Positions 1-8,557 of a DNA stretch of 64,000 nucleotides are shown here, in pieces. The notes below the pieces were generated by a model. The model saw only the letters and a list, made by a program, of their open reading frames with translations, searched no databases and was not told the DNA's origin. The stretch is taken from assembly GCF_007830175.1 (NCBI RefSeq), contig NZ_VLKH01000006.1, positions 33,708 through 97,707 of the forward strand, given 5' to 3'. Source of the DNA: Sedimentibacter saalensis (lineage in GTDB: Bacteria > Bacillota > Clostridia > Tissierellales > Sedimentibacteraceae). The position numbers and the translations under genes are program-made. The first letter of the stretch is position 1; each line of letters opens with the position of its first letter.

Positions 1-36
1 TTCTAAACAAGCATAACATTTCGATACTCGATACGT

Positions 37-60
37 AGGGGCGGACCTCGTGTCCGCCCG
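37..60. repeat. Single copy of the GC-rich hairpin repeat (family 1)
   Basis: An imperfect palindrome begins GTAGGGGCGGAC and ends GTCCGCCCG around a short CTC loop. The same unit recurs in arrays at 7.2, 10.4, 13.9 and 19.5 kb. It lies just upstream of the promoter of the two-component operon. Confidence 0.8.
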
Positions 61-74
61 CATTTATTTTATTG

Positions 75-104
75 TTGTAGTTTTTTTAAATAACATGCTA
101 TAAT
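75..104 (+). promoter_or_regulatory. Putative sigma-A promoter of the two-component operon
   Basis: A perfect TATAAT (99-104) is preceded by TTGTAG (75-80) at an 18-base spacing. It lies about 30 bases before the response-regulator start, which has a good AGGAGG site at about 120-125. The -35 match is only partial. Confidence 0.45.
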
Positions 105-133
105 AGTGGTAATTATCATAGGAGGACTTTGAA

Positions 134-826
134 ATGAACATTTTGGTTTGCGATGATGATATAGAAATAGTGGAAGCAATTGAAGTATATTTAAAAAACG
201 AGGGATACAACATTTTAAAATGCTACTCAGGACTGGAAGCAATTGATACTGTTGAAAAGAATGATGTGCACCTTGTTATAATGGACATAATGATGCCCGG
301 AATGGACGGTATCAAAGCAACAACAAAAATTAGGGAAATAAAAAATATTCCTGTCATAATGGTTACTGCAAAATCGGAAGAAAGCGACATTGTGCTTGGC
401 CTCAACATGGGAGCTGACGATTATATAACAAAGCCTTTTAATCCTTTAGAACTTACTGCAAGAGTCAAGTCTCAGCTAAGACGTTACACGACTCTTGGGG
501 GAGCAACCGAAAAAGATAAAAAGGATTATTACAAGACAGGAAATTTGTTGATAGATGATGAAAGAAAAGAAGTAACTGTTGATGGAGAGCAAGTTAAGCT
601 CACTCCTGTTGAATATAAAATACTTTTGTTCCTGACAAAAAACAAAGGGCGAGTGTTTTCAATTGATGATATTTATGAAAGTGTGTGGAATGAGCCTTCA
701 TTCAACCCGGAAAACACTGTGGCTGTTCATATAAGAAGAATAAGAGAAAAAGTGGAGATAGATCCTAAAAATCCAAGATACCTGAAGGTGGTGTGGGGTG
801 TTGGTTACAAAGTGGAAGACATATAA
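134..826 (+). CDS. OmpR/PhoB-family response regulator
   Basis: This 230-residue protein is a DNA-binding response regulator. The receiver domain (about 1-115) has the acidic cluster DDD at 7-9, the predicted phospho-acceptor Asp51 in MDIMMPGMDG, and the conserved Lys in TKPFNP. A winged-helix output domain (about 130-228) carries the family signature LTPVEYKILLFL and ends HIRRIREKVE...VWGVGYK. Length and layout are standard for the VanR/PhoB group. It starts at an ATG behind an AGGAGG site. The next gene, a histidine kinase, overlaps its 3' end by 29 bases, so the two are surely a translationally coupled pair. The signal sensed cannot be read from the sequence. Confidence 0.95.
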   Translation: MNILVCDDDIEIVEAIEVYLKNEGYNILKCYSGLEAIDTVEKNDVHLVIMDIMMPGMDGIKATTKIREIKNIPVIMVTAKSEESDIVLGLNMGADDYITKPFNPLELTARVKSQLRRYTTLGGATEKDKKDYYKTGNLLIDDERKEVTVDGEQVKLTPVEYKILLFLTKNKGRVFSIDDIYESVWNEPSFNPENTVAVHIRRIREKVEIDPKNPRYLKVVWGVGYKVEDI

Positions 827-2897
827 ACGAAAAAAAATTACAAAAATTGCAGCCTTTATATTATTGATTATATGTCTTTTAATAGGGGTTTCCTCTGCAC
901 TTGACATAACCCTCAACGTACAGGATTATGAAAGCATTACGGTAAAAAGCTACATGAAAAGCAACACGCTGAGCAATGAGCTTCGTTATGCAGCAAACCG
1001 TCTTGAGCATCTCATAAGGGTTTACAAAAGCGAAAAATATATCCGTGATGGAAAGACTGTAAAATATATTGATATAGATGACAGCTGGCAGCTGACAAAT
1101 TTGTACAACAACTATCTTGCAGAAAAGGGATATGAAGACAATGCTGATTCTGAGGAGCTTTTCTGGATTGAAAAAGATAAGGAAATACAAGATATAAAAG
1201 AATCAATTAAAAAGTCAGACCTTGTGAACTACCAGAACATAATAGAAGACCTGAACAATCCTGAAGGACTGATTTACTATGCAACTGACGGTTACTATGA
1301 GTGTACAAATACCGGAAATGACAGCAGGAACCATTACTCACTTCAAAATGCATATGTACTAATAGATGGCAGAGGAATGAAGGTTGAACCTAACAACGGA
1401 TACAGCAGCTATTCATCCTCACTTGTGGATACATATGAATCAATTGAGGATGGAACTAACAGAATGGTAATATATGCAGCAATAACAGATGAAGGGCTTA
1501 GCCTCAGAGTTGATAAATGGCTTAAAGACAGACACACATTGATAGTGAACATTTTTATAATTACAATGTGTCTCATAGTTCTCATCACATGTCTTGCATA
1601 TCTTTTGGCTGAAACAGGGAAAGTCGCCGAGGATGAAGCAATCCATATGGCAAAATTTGATAGGTTATTTCCGGATTTAAGCCTTCTTGTAATAGCTGGA
1701 ATCATTGCAATCATTAACCTGGGATTTTATAATGTTTTTAACATCAGGTACACAAGTGAAAAATTAATGAAACTGGCCATGCTTTCTTCAGCAGCAGCAC
1801 TGTTCTCATTATTTTTAATTTTCTTTTTATCCATTGCAAGACATTACAAAAACAGAACATTGGTGAAAAAATCTCTTGCTTATATGATTATAACAAGGTT
1901 ATCAGCGGCGGCAGTAAAAATTGCAGCAGGCGGACCTCTGATGTTCAAATCCATTGCAGCACTCATATCGCTCATGGCTGTATCGGCGTATTTTTCAGAC
2001 AATCTGGTATTGTTGATTGTTGTGGGATTTGCAGCTGTTTATTATGTATCAAGAAAAGTCAGGACATTTGAAGCAATACTCAAAGGATTGAGGACTGCAA
2101 AACAAGGTGATTATGAATTTAAAATACAGGTTGACGGAAGCGGGGAATTTAAACAACTTTCAGAGGATATAAACACAATAACAAGCGGGTTTAACATAGC
2201 AGTTCAAAATGAAGTTAAAAGCGAAAGGCTGAAGAGCGAGCTCATTACAAATGTGTCTCATGACATAAAAACACCTCTTACTTCAATAATTTCATATGTT
2301 GATTTGCTGAAAAGAGAAGGGCTTCAGTCTCCAAATGCTCCTAAGTATCTCGATGTTCTCGACAGAAAATCAAGCAGGCTTAAAACATTGACGGAAGACT
2401 TGTTTGAAGCTGCAAAGGCTACAAGCGGAAGCATTGAAGCTCATTTTGAAAGAGTTAACGTTAATGCCCTTGTTTCACAGATATTAGGTGAACTTGATGA
2501 AAAAATAATGGATTCAAAATTGACATTCAAAGTTACATCGACTGATGAAAGGCTGTTTGCAAAGGCTGACGGAAGATTACTCAGCAGGGTAATGGAAAAC
2601 CTGCTTTCAAATATTTTCAAATATGCACTTAAGGAATCAAGGGTGTATATTGATTTAAGCCAGACAGAAAAAGAAGTGTTCATATGTTTTAAGAATGTTT
2701 CTGCATTTGAGCTCAACATTCCTGCTGATGAGCTCATGCTCAGGTTTAAAAGAGGTGATGAGTCAAGAAGCTCTGAAGGAAGCGGACTTGGTCTTGCTAT
2801 TGCAAAGAGTCTCATGGAAATACAAAATGGAATTCTTGACATAAGCATTGACGGAGATTTGTTCAAGGCTGAAATAAGGCTTGAAAAATTCCATTAA
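798..2897 (+). CDS. Membrane sensor histidine kinase
   Basis: This is the partner kinase of the upstream response regulator. The 699-residue protein has one N-terminal membrane helix (about 17-35), an extracytoplasmic stretch of roughly 200 residues, then a run of further hydrophobic helices (about 249-420). A linker, a HisKA domain with NVSHDIKTPL (His at about 488) and an HATPase domain with N-box ENLLSNIFKYAL and G-box GSGLGLAIAKS follow. The multi-helix core after the sensor loop is more elaborate than in a two-helix VanS-like kinase. The start is taken at GTG 798, with an AAGGTGG-like site at about 785-791, inside the regulator gene; TTG 801 is an alternative. No accessory ligand-binding fold was recognised in the extracytoplasmic part. 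Confidence 0.93.
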   Translation: MLVTKWKTYKRKKITKIAAFILLIICLLIGVSSALDITLNVQDYESITVKSYMKSNTLSNELRYAANRLEHLIRVYKSEKYIRDGKTVKYIDIDDSWQLTNLYNNYLAEKGYEDNADSEELFWIEKDKEIQDIKESIKKSDLVNYQNIIEDLNNPEGLIYYATDGYYECTNTGNDSRNHYSLQNAYVLIDGRGMKVEPNNGYSSYSSSLVDTYESIEDGTNRMVIYAAITDEGLSLRVDKWLKDRHTLIVNIFIITMCLIVLITCLAYLLAETGKVAEDEAIHMAKFDRLFPDLSLLVIAGIIAIINLGFYNVFNIRYTSEKLMKLAMLSSAAALFSLFLIFFLSIARHYKNRTLVKKSLAYMIITRLSAAAVKIAAGGPLMFKSIAALISLMAVSAYFSDNLVLLIVVGFAAVYYVSRKVRTFEAILKGLRTAKQGDYEFKIQVDGSGEFKQLSEDINTITSGFNIAVQNEVKSERLKSELITNVSHDIKTPLTSIISYVDLLKREGLQSPNAPKYLDVLDRKSSRLKTLTEDLFEAAKATSGSIEAHFERVNVNALVSQILGELDEKIMDSKLTFKVTSTDERLFAKADGRLLSRVMENLLSNIFKYALKESRVYIDLSQTEKEVFICFKNVSAFELNIPADELMLRFKRGDESRSSEGSGLGLAIAKSLMEIQNGILDISIDGDLFKAEIRLEKFH

Positions 2898-3071
2898 AAT
2901 ATTTTATATTTCATGAATAAAAAAATCTATTGAGCTAATAATAGAACTATAAAAAAGAAGAAGCGTCTTAATTTTAAATATAACGTCCCCCTTTATTTTA
3001 ATCATACGCTTTTTCTTTTTTATTTTTTGGAAATTTTTCAGAAATAAATTTACTTTAAGTCAAATTTGTAA

Positions 3072-3100
3072 TTGAAATGTTATATAAAAAGTGTTATTAT
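3072..3100 (+). promoter_or_regulatory. Putative sigma-A promoter of murA
   Basis: TTGAAA (3072-3077) and TATTAT (3095-3100) are separated by 17 bases. They lie about 80 bases upstream of the murA start codon at 3182. Confidence 0.5.
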
Positions 3101-3181
3101 ATTCGAGTCTTTAATAAAGCTTAAAAAAATAAACGAAAAACGATGATTTACATAACATATATTTGTTATTTGAGGAGAAAC

Positions 3182-4435
3182 ATGGAAAAAATTACAGTAA
3201 AGAAAAGCCTTGGACTTAAAGGAAACATAAGAGTCGACGGATCAAAAAATTCAATCCTTCCAATTCTGGCAGCAACACTTTTGTCAGACGAAGAATGTAT
3301 TATACATGATATACCAAATCTTCAGGATGTGCGCGTAATGTGCAAGCTGCTTGAAGCTTTGGGAGTGAAAATTGAAAAAATCGGAAAAGGGTCATTGAAA
3401 ATAAAAGCTGAAACAATAGCAACTTGTGAAGCTCCTTATGAGCTCATTAGCAAAATGAGAGCATCGTTTTTAGTGATGGGACCTCTTCTCACAAGATGTA
3501 AAAGCGCAAAGGTTTATATGCCAGGAGGCTGTGCAATCGGTTCAAGACCAATAGATTTGCACTTAAAGGGATTTAAATTCCTCGGTGCAGACATAAAATC
3601 AGAAAACGGATATGTGAACGCTGTTTCTGAAAAACTGATTGGAACGGATATATATCTTGATTTTCCAAGCGTAGGAGCAACTGAAAACATAATAATGGCC
3701 GCAGCTCTTGCTGAAGGGGAGACTGTTCTTGAAAATGCAGCTGAAGAACCTGAAATTGTGGATCTTGCAAATTTCATAAACAGCATGGGCGGCAATATTA
3801 TCGGAGCAGGAACAAAGACAATAAGAATCAAGGGAGTGAAAAAACTCCATAAAACAGAACACACTGTAATACCTGACAGAATAGAAGCAGGAACATACAT
3901 GGTTGCAGCAGCAGCTACAGGAGGGGATGTTACAATAGAAAATGTTGTTTCAAGCCACTTGCAGCCGGTCATAGCAAAGCTCAGAGAAGCAGGAGCAAAA
4001 GTTGAGGAAATTGACGATAAAATAAGAGTGACATCTGACGGCATAGTAAAACCAGTGGACATAAAAACTCTTCCATATCCGGGATTTCCAACTGATATGC
4101 AGGCTCAGTTCATGTCGCTGTTGTCCATAGCCGAAGGAACAAGCATAATTCATGAAACCATATTTGAAAACAGATTCATGCATGCCAATGAACTGGCCCG
4201 CATGGGAGTGAATGTTAAAATAGAAGGAAGCAGCGCAGTACTGAAGGGAAACAGCAAGTTAAGCGGTGCCAAAGTAAAGGCAACTGATTTAAGAGCAGGT
4301 GCAGCACTTATAATAGCAGGACTTATAGCAGATGGAGAAACTGAAATAACAGAGGTTTACCATATTAAAAGAGGATATGCCAACATAATAGAAAAGCTTC
4401 AGGAAATTGGAGCAAATATAGCTTACGAAAAATAA
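3182..4435 (+). CDS. murA: UDP-N-acetylglucosamine 1-carboxyvinyltransferase
   Basis: MurA transfers the enolpyruvyl group of phosphoenolpyruvate to UDP-GlcNAc, the first committed step of peptidoglycan synthesis in the cytoplasm. The 417-residue product has the expected family length. It has the N-terminal GSKNSILPILAA motif binding the UDP-sugar and the catalytic loop PGGCAIGSRPIDLHLKGF, whose Cys falls at about residue 117 (Cys115 in E. coli). The later PTDMQAQFM and DLRAGAALIIAGL motifs are also present. ATG 3182 is chosen because GAGGAG sits just upstream; an in-frame extension to 3143 lacks a ribosome binding site. The gene is monocistronic, ending in a strong convergent terminator at 4508-4533. 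The Cys active site predicts fosfomycin sensitivity at the target level. Confidence 0.97.
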   Translation: MEKITVKKSLGLKGNIRVDGSKNSILPILAATLLSDEECIIHDIPNLQDVRVMCKLLEALGVKIEKIGKGSLKIKAETIATCEAPYELISKMRASFLVMGPLLTRCKSAKVYMPGGCAIGSRPIDLHLKGFKFLGADIKSENGYVNAVSEKLIGTDIYLDFPSVGATENIIMAAALAEGETVLENAAEEPEIVDLANFINSMGGNIIGAGTKTIRIKGVKKLHKTEHTVIPDRIEAGTYMVAAAATGGDVTIENVVSSHLQPVIAKLREAGAKVEEIDDKIRVTSDGIVKPVDIKTLPYPGFPTDMQAQFMSLLSIAEGTSIIHETIFENRFMHANELARMGVNVKIEGSSAVLKGNSKLSGAKVKATDLRAGAALIIAGLIADGETEITEVYHIKRGYANIIEKLQEIGANIAYEK

Positions 4436-4507
4436 TAGTGGTGGACATGTGCCATCTATTCAAATAACGGAGGAGGACTACTGTACTCCTGCAGATAACA
4501 AAATTAT

Positions 4508-4533
4508 AAATGGCGGGTATGTACCCGCCATTT
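4508..4533. terminator. Bidirectional terminator between murA and the LysE-type gene
   Basis: A perfect 12-bp stem AAATGGCGGGTA/TACCCGCCATTT with a TG centre lies between two convergent genes. T-rich sequence follows in both orientations. Confidence 0.85.
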
Positions 4534-4555
4534 AGTTTGCAAAGGATTATTACAG

Positions 4556-5167
4556 CTATATGGTTTCGAAAAACTTAATTCCTAGTTTTATGCCGTAATA
4601 AATGATGACTATTCCGCAAGCAATGTTAATCATCTTAAGGGATTTTTCATTGAAGGCTTTCTTGAACACACTTACTATTGTTCCAAGAGACATAAACCAT
4701 ACAAAGGATGCCAGTGAAGAACCTATTATGAAAAATTTGGACATTTCAGCAGAAAGTGAAGCCCGGAATCCACCGAACAACAAAGTTCCGTCAATTATAG
4801 CCTGAGGGTTTGCCCATGTAACAAGAAAACATGAAAGAGCAACCTGAAGCATAGTCTTCTTTGTATCAATGGAATTGTTGAGCTTAGGCGTAGAGCGTAT
4901 GAGCCCGATTCCAATCCATATGACAGCAAGGGAGCCGAAACCCAGGAAAATCAGCTTCACAACAGGTGCCGACTCTATAAGAGCACCCATTCCGAAAAAA
5001 CAAGCCAGTGCCAGTGAAATATCAAAGAAAATCGTTATCAGTGCCACCATGTAAAGCCGCATCTTTGACTGAGTCATAGCTGTGTTGATAACATACATAT
5101 TTTGCATTCCAATAGGAGCAACATATGCAAATCCAACCGTAAATCCTTTTAAAATTGTTTGAATCAT
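4556..5167 (-). CDS. LysE/ArgO-family amino-acid exporter
   Basis: This 203-residue integral membrane protein belongs to the LysE/RhtB/ArgO transporter superfamily. It has about six hydrophobic helices. It begins with the typical FTVGFAYVAPIGMQNMYVI segment (family pattern G...PIGxQN near the N-terminus). The conserved TWANPQAIIDGTLLFGG lies in the middle and resembles the ArgO/LysE NPxxxxD signature. The likely role is export of basic or other amino acids; the substrate is not determinable from sequence. The start is an ATG with GAGAGG upstream on the minus strand. It is monocistronic and converges on murA at a shared terminator. No LysG-type regulator lies next to it. Confidence 0.88.
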   Translation of the reverse strand: MIQTILKGFTVGFAYVAPIGMQNMYVINTAMTQSKMRLYMVALITIFFDISLALACFFGMGALIESAPVVKLIFLGFGSLAVIWIGIGLIRSTPKLNNSIDTKKTMLQVALSCFLVTWANPQAIIDGTLLFGGFRASLSAEMSKFFIIGSSLASFVWFMSLGTIVSVFKKAFNEKSLKMINIACGIVIIYYGIKLGIKFFETI

Positions 5168-5387
5168 AAATTAACCTCTCTTTAAAATTTTGCCTTATTG
5201 AATCATAGCAAGTAAACAAGCCTTTGTCAATGTTTGCTGTGTTGTGGGAACGGTCTCCGGACGTCACTCAATTCAGTCAATTCCGGGTCAAATCCGGGGA
5301 AGTATCTTTCAGTTCATTTTGATAAACAAAAGGTATGTACCCAAATTACAATTTATGTCAAATTCCAGGTTGCATCCCCAGATTATG

Positions 5388-5415
5388 TTGACACATATTC
5401 ATCACATGTTATAAT
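5388..5415 (+). promoter_or_regulatory. Sigma-A promoter of the pseudouridine synthase gene
   Basis: A consensus TTGACA (5388-5393) and TATAAT (5410-5415) are separated by 16 bases, about 30 bases upstream of the start codon at 5444. Confidence 0.7.
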
Positions 5416-5443
5416 TAATCAAAGAAAATAAGAAGAGGTACTC

Positions 5444-6169
5444 ATGAAACTTCGAATAGACAAAATGCTTTCCAACATAGGAGTTGGATCAAGAAAAGAA
5501 ATAAAACAATTTGCTAAGAATGGCCTCATAAAAATAAATGATGTGGTTGTTAAGGACAGTTCCAAAATAATAGACACTGATATTGATGTGGTAAAATACA
5601 ATGGTGAAACAATGAAATATGTCCAGCACATATACCTTATGATGAACAAGCCTCAGGGAGTTGTTTCAGCCACAGAAGACAATTACGACAAGACGGTAAT
5701 AGATTTGCTGTATGATGAGGACAGTTTTTACGAGCCGTTTCCTGTTGGCAGGTTAGACAAGGACACGGAAGGCCTTCTTTTAATAACTAATGACGGACAG
5801 CTTGCTCATGATTTGTTGTCACCGAAAAAGCACGTGGATAAAACATATTATGTGGAAGCAGCTGAAGAAGTAACTGAAGAAGATATTAAAACATTTGATA
5901 AGGGAATACTTTTAACTGAAGAAAATTACACGACGCTTCCAGCAAAGCTTGAAGTAATTGAATCTGGTTACCCTTCCAAATGCTATGTTACAATAAGAGA
6001 AGGCAAGTTCCACCAGGTCAAGAGAATGTTCATTGCCATAAACAATGAAGTAACTTATTTGAAAAGGGTGTCCATGGGGCCAATAAAGCTTGATGATAAA
6101 TTAAAGGTTGGAGAATACCGCCACCTGACGGAAGAAGAATTGGAAATTCTTAAGAATCATACAAAGTAA
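5444..6169 (+). CDS. rsuA: RsuA-family 16S rRNA pseudouridine synthase
   Basis: This 241-residue enzyme isomerises a uridine to pseudouridine in rRNA; by family it should act on 16S U516. An N-terminal S4 RNA-binding domain (about 1-48, MKLRIDKMLSNIGVGSRKE) is followed by the catalytic domain. That domain has NKPQGVVSAT, the family active-site motif GRLDKDTEGLLLITNDG with the catalytic Asp, the KTYYVE strand, and the C-terminal EGKFHQVKRMF motif. The length fits RsuA rather than the longer RluB. It starts at ATG 5444 behind AAGAAGAGG and a consensus promoter. It appears monocistronic and is followed by a MITE-like element. RluE/RluF-type specificity cannot be excluded from sequence alone. Confidence 0.9.
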   Translation: MKLRIDKMLSNIGVGSRKEIKQFAKNGLIKINDVVVKDSSKIIDTDIDVVKYNGETMKYVQHIYLMMNKPQGVVSATEDNYDKTVIDLLYDEDSFYEPFPVGRLDKDTEGLLLITNDGQLAHDLLSPKKHVDKTYYVEAAEEVTEEDIKTFDKGILLTEENYTTLPAKLEVIESGYPSKCYVTIREGKFHQVKRMFIAINNEVTYLKRVSMGPIKLDDKLKVGEYRHLTEEELEILKNHTK

Positions 6170-6214
6170 ACATGGAGTAGTCCAATGCAAATGGACGTCA
6201 CGGAAAGTCTTTCC

Positions 6215-6290
6215 TGTCATTCTGAGGCGCAGCTGAAGAATCTCATATTTTCAACAAAATGAGATTCCGCAGTTTCTCTCAGGGTGATAG
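6215..6290. repeat. MITE-like inverted-repeat element (family 2), copy 1
   Basis: The element starts TGTCATTCTGAGG and ends CTCAGGGTGATAG, with inner arms AGAATCTCAT and ATGAGATTCC that also pair. It can fold into one long hairpin. Related copies lie at 12292, 16794, 61601, 61751 and 63501. Confidence 0.75.
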
Positions 6291-6365
6291 CTTCTTAGGA
6301 GGCAGTATACTCTTGTAGATTTTATAATAATAAACGAAATACTATATTTATTTTAGGAGCATAAC

Positions 6366-7148
6366 ATGAAACTGGGAATGCCTGCATTGGTTGAATACAC
6401 ATCCATAAATGAACTGGTTGAATTGTGTCTTAAGCTCAAGCTTGACTTTATTGAACTTAACATGAATCTTCCGTACAATTTTATAGAAAATATTAATCCT
6501 TCAAAATTAAAAAAAATAACTCAGGACAAGGGTATTGAATTTACTATGCACATGCCTGATGATGCTGACATAGGAACATTTTACGAAAGTGTTAGAGAAG
6601 GCTATGTGAAGCTTTTTTCAGATACCATTGACTGGGCTGAACGAGCAGGAATCAAACTTTTAAACATGCACATAATTGAAGGAGCTAAAATGACTCTCCC
6701 TGATAGGAAGGTCTACATATATGACCAATACTCTGAAGAGTTCACAAACAATTTCATTAAATCAATCAAGACTCTTTCACAAAAGGCTGAAGAAAAAAAT
6801 GTGATTTTATCAATAGAAAACAGCAGCAACTTTGGCAAAGTATTCATTCAAAAAACATTGGATGAATCAATCACTTACCCGAACATAAAACTTACATGGG
6901 ACACAGGGCACGATGCTGTAAGCTCATTTACCGACAGGAAGTATTTGATGGAAAATGAAAAAAGTATTGCCCACATGCATATACATGATTGTTTACATAA
7001 AAAGGACCACCAGGTTCTCTTTGAAGGTGAACTTGACATTATGGAGCTCATGAATTTTGCAGAACAAAAAGACATAAGGGCTCTCGTAGAAGTGAAGACA
7101 GCAGAAGCACTGGAAAAATCAATTTTTGCATTAAGAGAAAAAATTTAA
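6366..7148 (+). CDS. Sugar phosphate isomerase/epimerase-like TIM-barrel protein
   Basis: This 260-residue protein belongs to the AP-endonuclease-2-like (xylose isomerase-like) TIM-barrel superfamily, which includes sugar isomerases, epimerases and endonuclease IV. Barrel strands ending in probable metal ligands are visible: FIELNMN near 30, MHMPDDAD near 60, NMHIIEGA near 100, ILSIENSS near 145, LTWDTGHDA near 175, HMHIHDC near 205 and ALVEVK near the end. It starts at an ATG behind TTTTAGGAGC. There is no operon partner to suggest a substrate. The length is close to that of simple isomerases and shorter than endonuclease IV. The family is clear, but the reaction is unknown. Confidence 0.8.
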   Translation: MKLGMPALVEYTSINELVELCLKLKLDFIELNMNLPYNFIENINPSKLKKITQDKGIEFTMHMPDDADIGTFYESVREGYVKLFSDTIDWAERAGIKLLNMHIIEGAKMTLPDRKVYIYDQYSEEFTNNFIKSIKTLSQKAEEKNVILSIENSSNFGKVFIQKTLDESITYPNIKLTWDTGHDAVSSFTDRKYLMENEKSIAHMHIHDCLHKKDHQVLFEGELDIMELMNFAEQKDIRALVEVKTAEALEKSIFALREKI

Positions 7149-7169
7149 GAAAATTATTAATTATCAACA

Positions 7170-7702
7170 ACGGGCGGGCACAAGACCCGCCCCTACGCAT
7201 TGACAAGTTAGACATTTGTGTGGAATCTGAATCCCAGTTCGTAGGGGAGGATCTCGTGTCCTCCCGTAAATACATAATTATCGAACTAACAACAGCGGAC
7301 GTGTACAAGACCCGCCCCTACGCATTGAAAAATTAGACATTTGTGTGGAATCTGAATTCCAGTTCGTAGGGGAAGACTACTGTCCTCCCGTAAATAAAAT
7401 GATTATTGAACTACAACAACGGGCGGGCACAAGACCCGCCCCTACGCTTTGAAAATATTAAATTTATGTATGAACTTGAAATCCAGTTCGTAGGGGAGGA
7501 CCTCGTGTCCTCCCGTAAATACATAATTATCGAACTAACAACAGCGGTCGGGCATAAGACCCGCCCCTACGCATTGAAAAAATTAAATTTATGAAAGAAA
7601 TTGAAATCCAGTTTGTAGGGGAGGACCTCGTGTCCTCCCGTAAATACATAATTATCGAACTAACAACAGCGGTCGGGCATAAGACCCGCCCCTATGCTTG
7701 AT
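7170..7702. repeat. Tandem array of paired hairpins, period about 125 bp (family 1)
   Basis: Forward hairpins of the type GTAGGGGAGGAC...GTCCTCCCG start at 7241, 7366, 7490 and 7615, spaced 124-125 bp. Between them sit reverse-oriented hairpins of the type GGCGGGCACAAGACCCGCCCC. Each period therefore holds two palindromes facing each other with AT-rich spacers. Short frames read through it are repeat-derived, not genes. The array lies between the TIM-barrel gene and the barnase gene. Confidence 0.9.
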
Positions 7703-7724
7703 AATTTTGATATAGGAGGACAAT

Positions 7725-8174
7725 TTGAAAAATAAATTCTTAAAATTATTTATAATAATTCTTCTACTCACTATGTCTATGATCGGATGTGTGAGTTTAG
7801 AAGAAAATACACCTTCAAACGAAAGCAATTTGCTTGAAGAAAACGGCCGGTACACGGAGCCCTATGAAGTGGCAGAATACATATATACATACAACAAGCT
7901 GCCGGTAAATTTCATCACGAAAAAAGAAGCAGTTGAATTAGGGTGGGATAGCGATAGAGGAAACCTCTGGGAAGTAACGGATGAAATGAGTATAGGTGGA
8001 GATTATTTCAGAAACCGTGAGGGAAAACTTCCTAAAAAGGATGGACGAAAATGGTTTGAATGCGATGTGAATTACAGCGGAGGATACAGAGGCGAAGAAA
8101 GAATAGTGTATTCAAACGACGGCTTGATTTATTACACGGATGACCACTATGAAACATTCATACAGATTTATTAG
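7725..8174 (+). CDS. Barnase-type guanyl-specific ribonuclease, predicted lipoprotein
   Basis: This 149-residue protein has a barnase domain after a membrane-targeting leader. The leader has a basic start, a hydrophobic core and the sequence MSMIGC at about 20-25. MIGC looks like a lipobox, though Met at -3 is not the commonest residue. The ribonuclease domain (about 40-149) aligns from memory with barnase: YIYTYNKLPVNFITKKEA, GWDS..GNLWEV, SIGGDYFRNREGKLP, then the catalytic Glu in FECDVNY, Arg in YRGEERIVYS and the general-acid His in DDHYETF. All catalytic positions look intact, so it should cleave RNA. The start is TTG 7725, four bases after AGGAGGA. The barstar gene follows after 8 bases. 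It could be a secreted or surface-anchored toxin or scavenging RNase. Confidence 0.9.
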   Translation: MKNKFLKLFIIILLLTMSMIGCVSLEENTPSNESNLLEENGRYTEPYEVAEYIYTYNKLPVNFITKKEAVELGWDSDRGNLWEVTDEMSIGGDYFRNREGKLPKKDGRKWFECDVNYSGGYRGEERIVYSNDGLIYYTDDHYETFIQIY

Positions 8175-8182
8175 GAGGGTTT

Positions 8183-8458
8183 ATGAAAGAAATAATTTTA
8201 GACGGGAAAGAGATGATTGACAAAACTGCTGCCCACAAATATATAAAAAAACAAATGAATTTTCCGGACTATTACGGCGAAAATCTGGATGCGCTCTGGG
8301 ATTTGCTGAGCACAACAAGCACATCGACTACAATATATTTAATAAATGAACATGAAATCATTAATAATCTGGGTGAATACGGAAATCTCCTTTTGGAAGT
8401 TTTTCAGGATGCATCTTTTGAAAATGACAGCATATGCTTTATAAAAAGAGACGAATGA
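8183..8458 (+). CDS. Barstar-type ribonuclease inhibitor
   Basis: This 91-residue cytoplasmic inhibitor neutralises any barnase that folds inside the cell. The barstar hallmark FPDYYGENLDALWDLLS (about 29-45) is present, with the two Asp residues (DALW and WD) that contact the barnase active site in the known complex. The N-terminal strand MKEIILDGKEM and the acidic ending are also typical. Length matches barstar (about 90 residues). It starts at ATG 8183 behind TAGGAGGG, whose TAG is the barnase stop, so the two are cotranscribed and probably coupled. The barnase-then-barstar order means the inhibitor depends on the same promoter as the enzyme. Confidence 0.93.
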   Translation: MKEIILDGKEMIDKTAAHKYIKKQMNFPDYYGENLDALWDLLSTTSTSTTIYLINEHEIINNLGEYGNLLLEVFQDASFENDSICFIKRDE

Positions 8459-8557
8459 GTTCAAGGAATAAAAGAAATATTAAGAACAGATTACGTTTAT
8501 AGTTGAATTAATAAACAAAAAGATATATTATTATATAAAAATCTTGGAGGGAATAAT

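Noticed and set aside
7406..7594. Open frames across the 7.2-7.7 kb array, also at 14.1-14.6 and 19.5-19.8 kb
   Set aside because: They are made of repeated hairpin sequence, lack ribosome binding sites and recur identically in tandem units; they are not genes.
7170..7702. CRISPR array
   Set aside because: The repeats are palindromes in alternating orientation and the spacers are themselves repeated, so there are no unique spacers. No cas genes are present.
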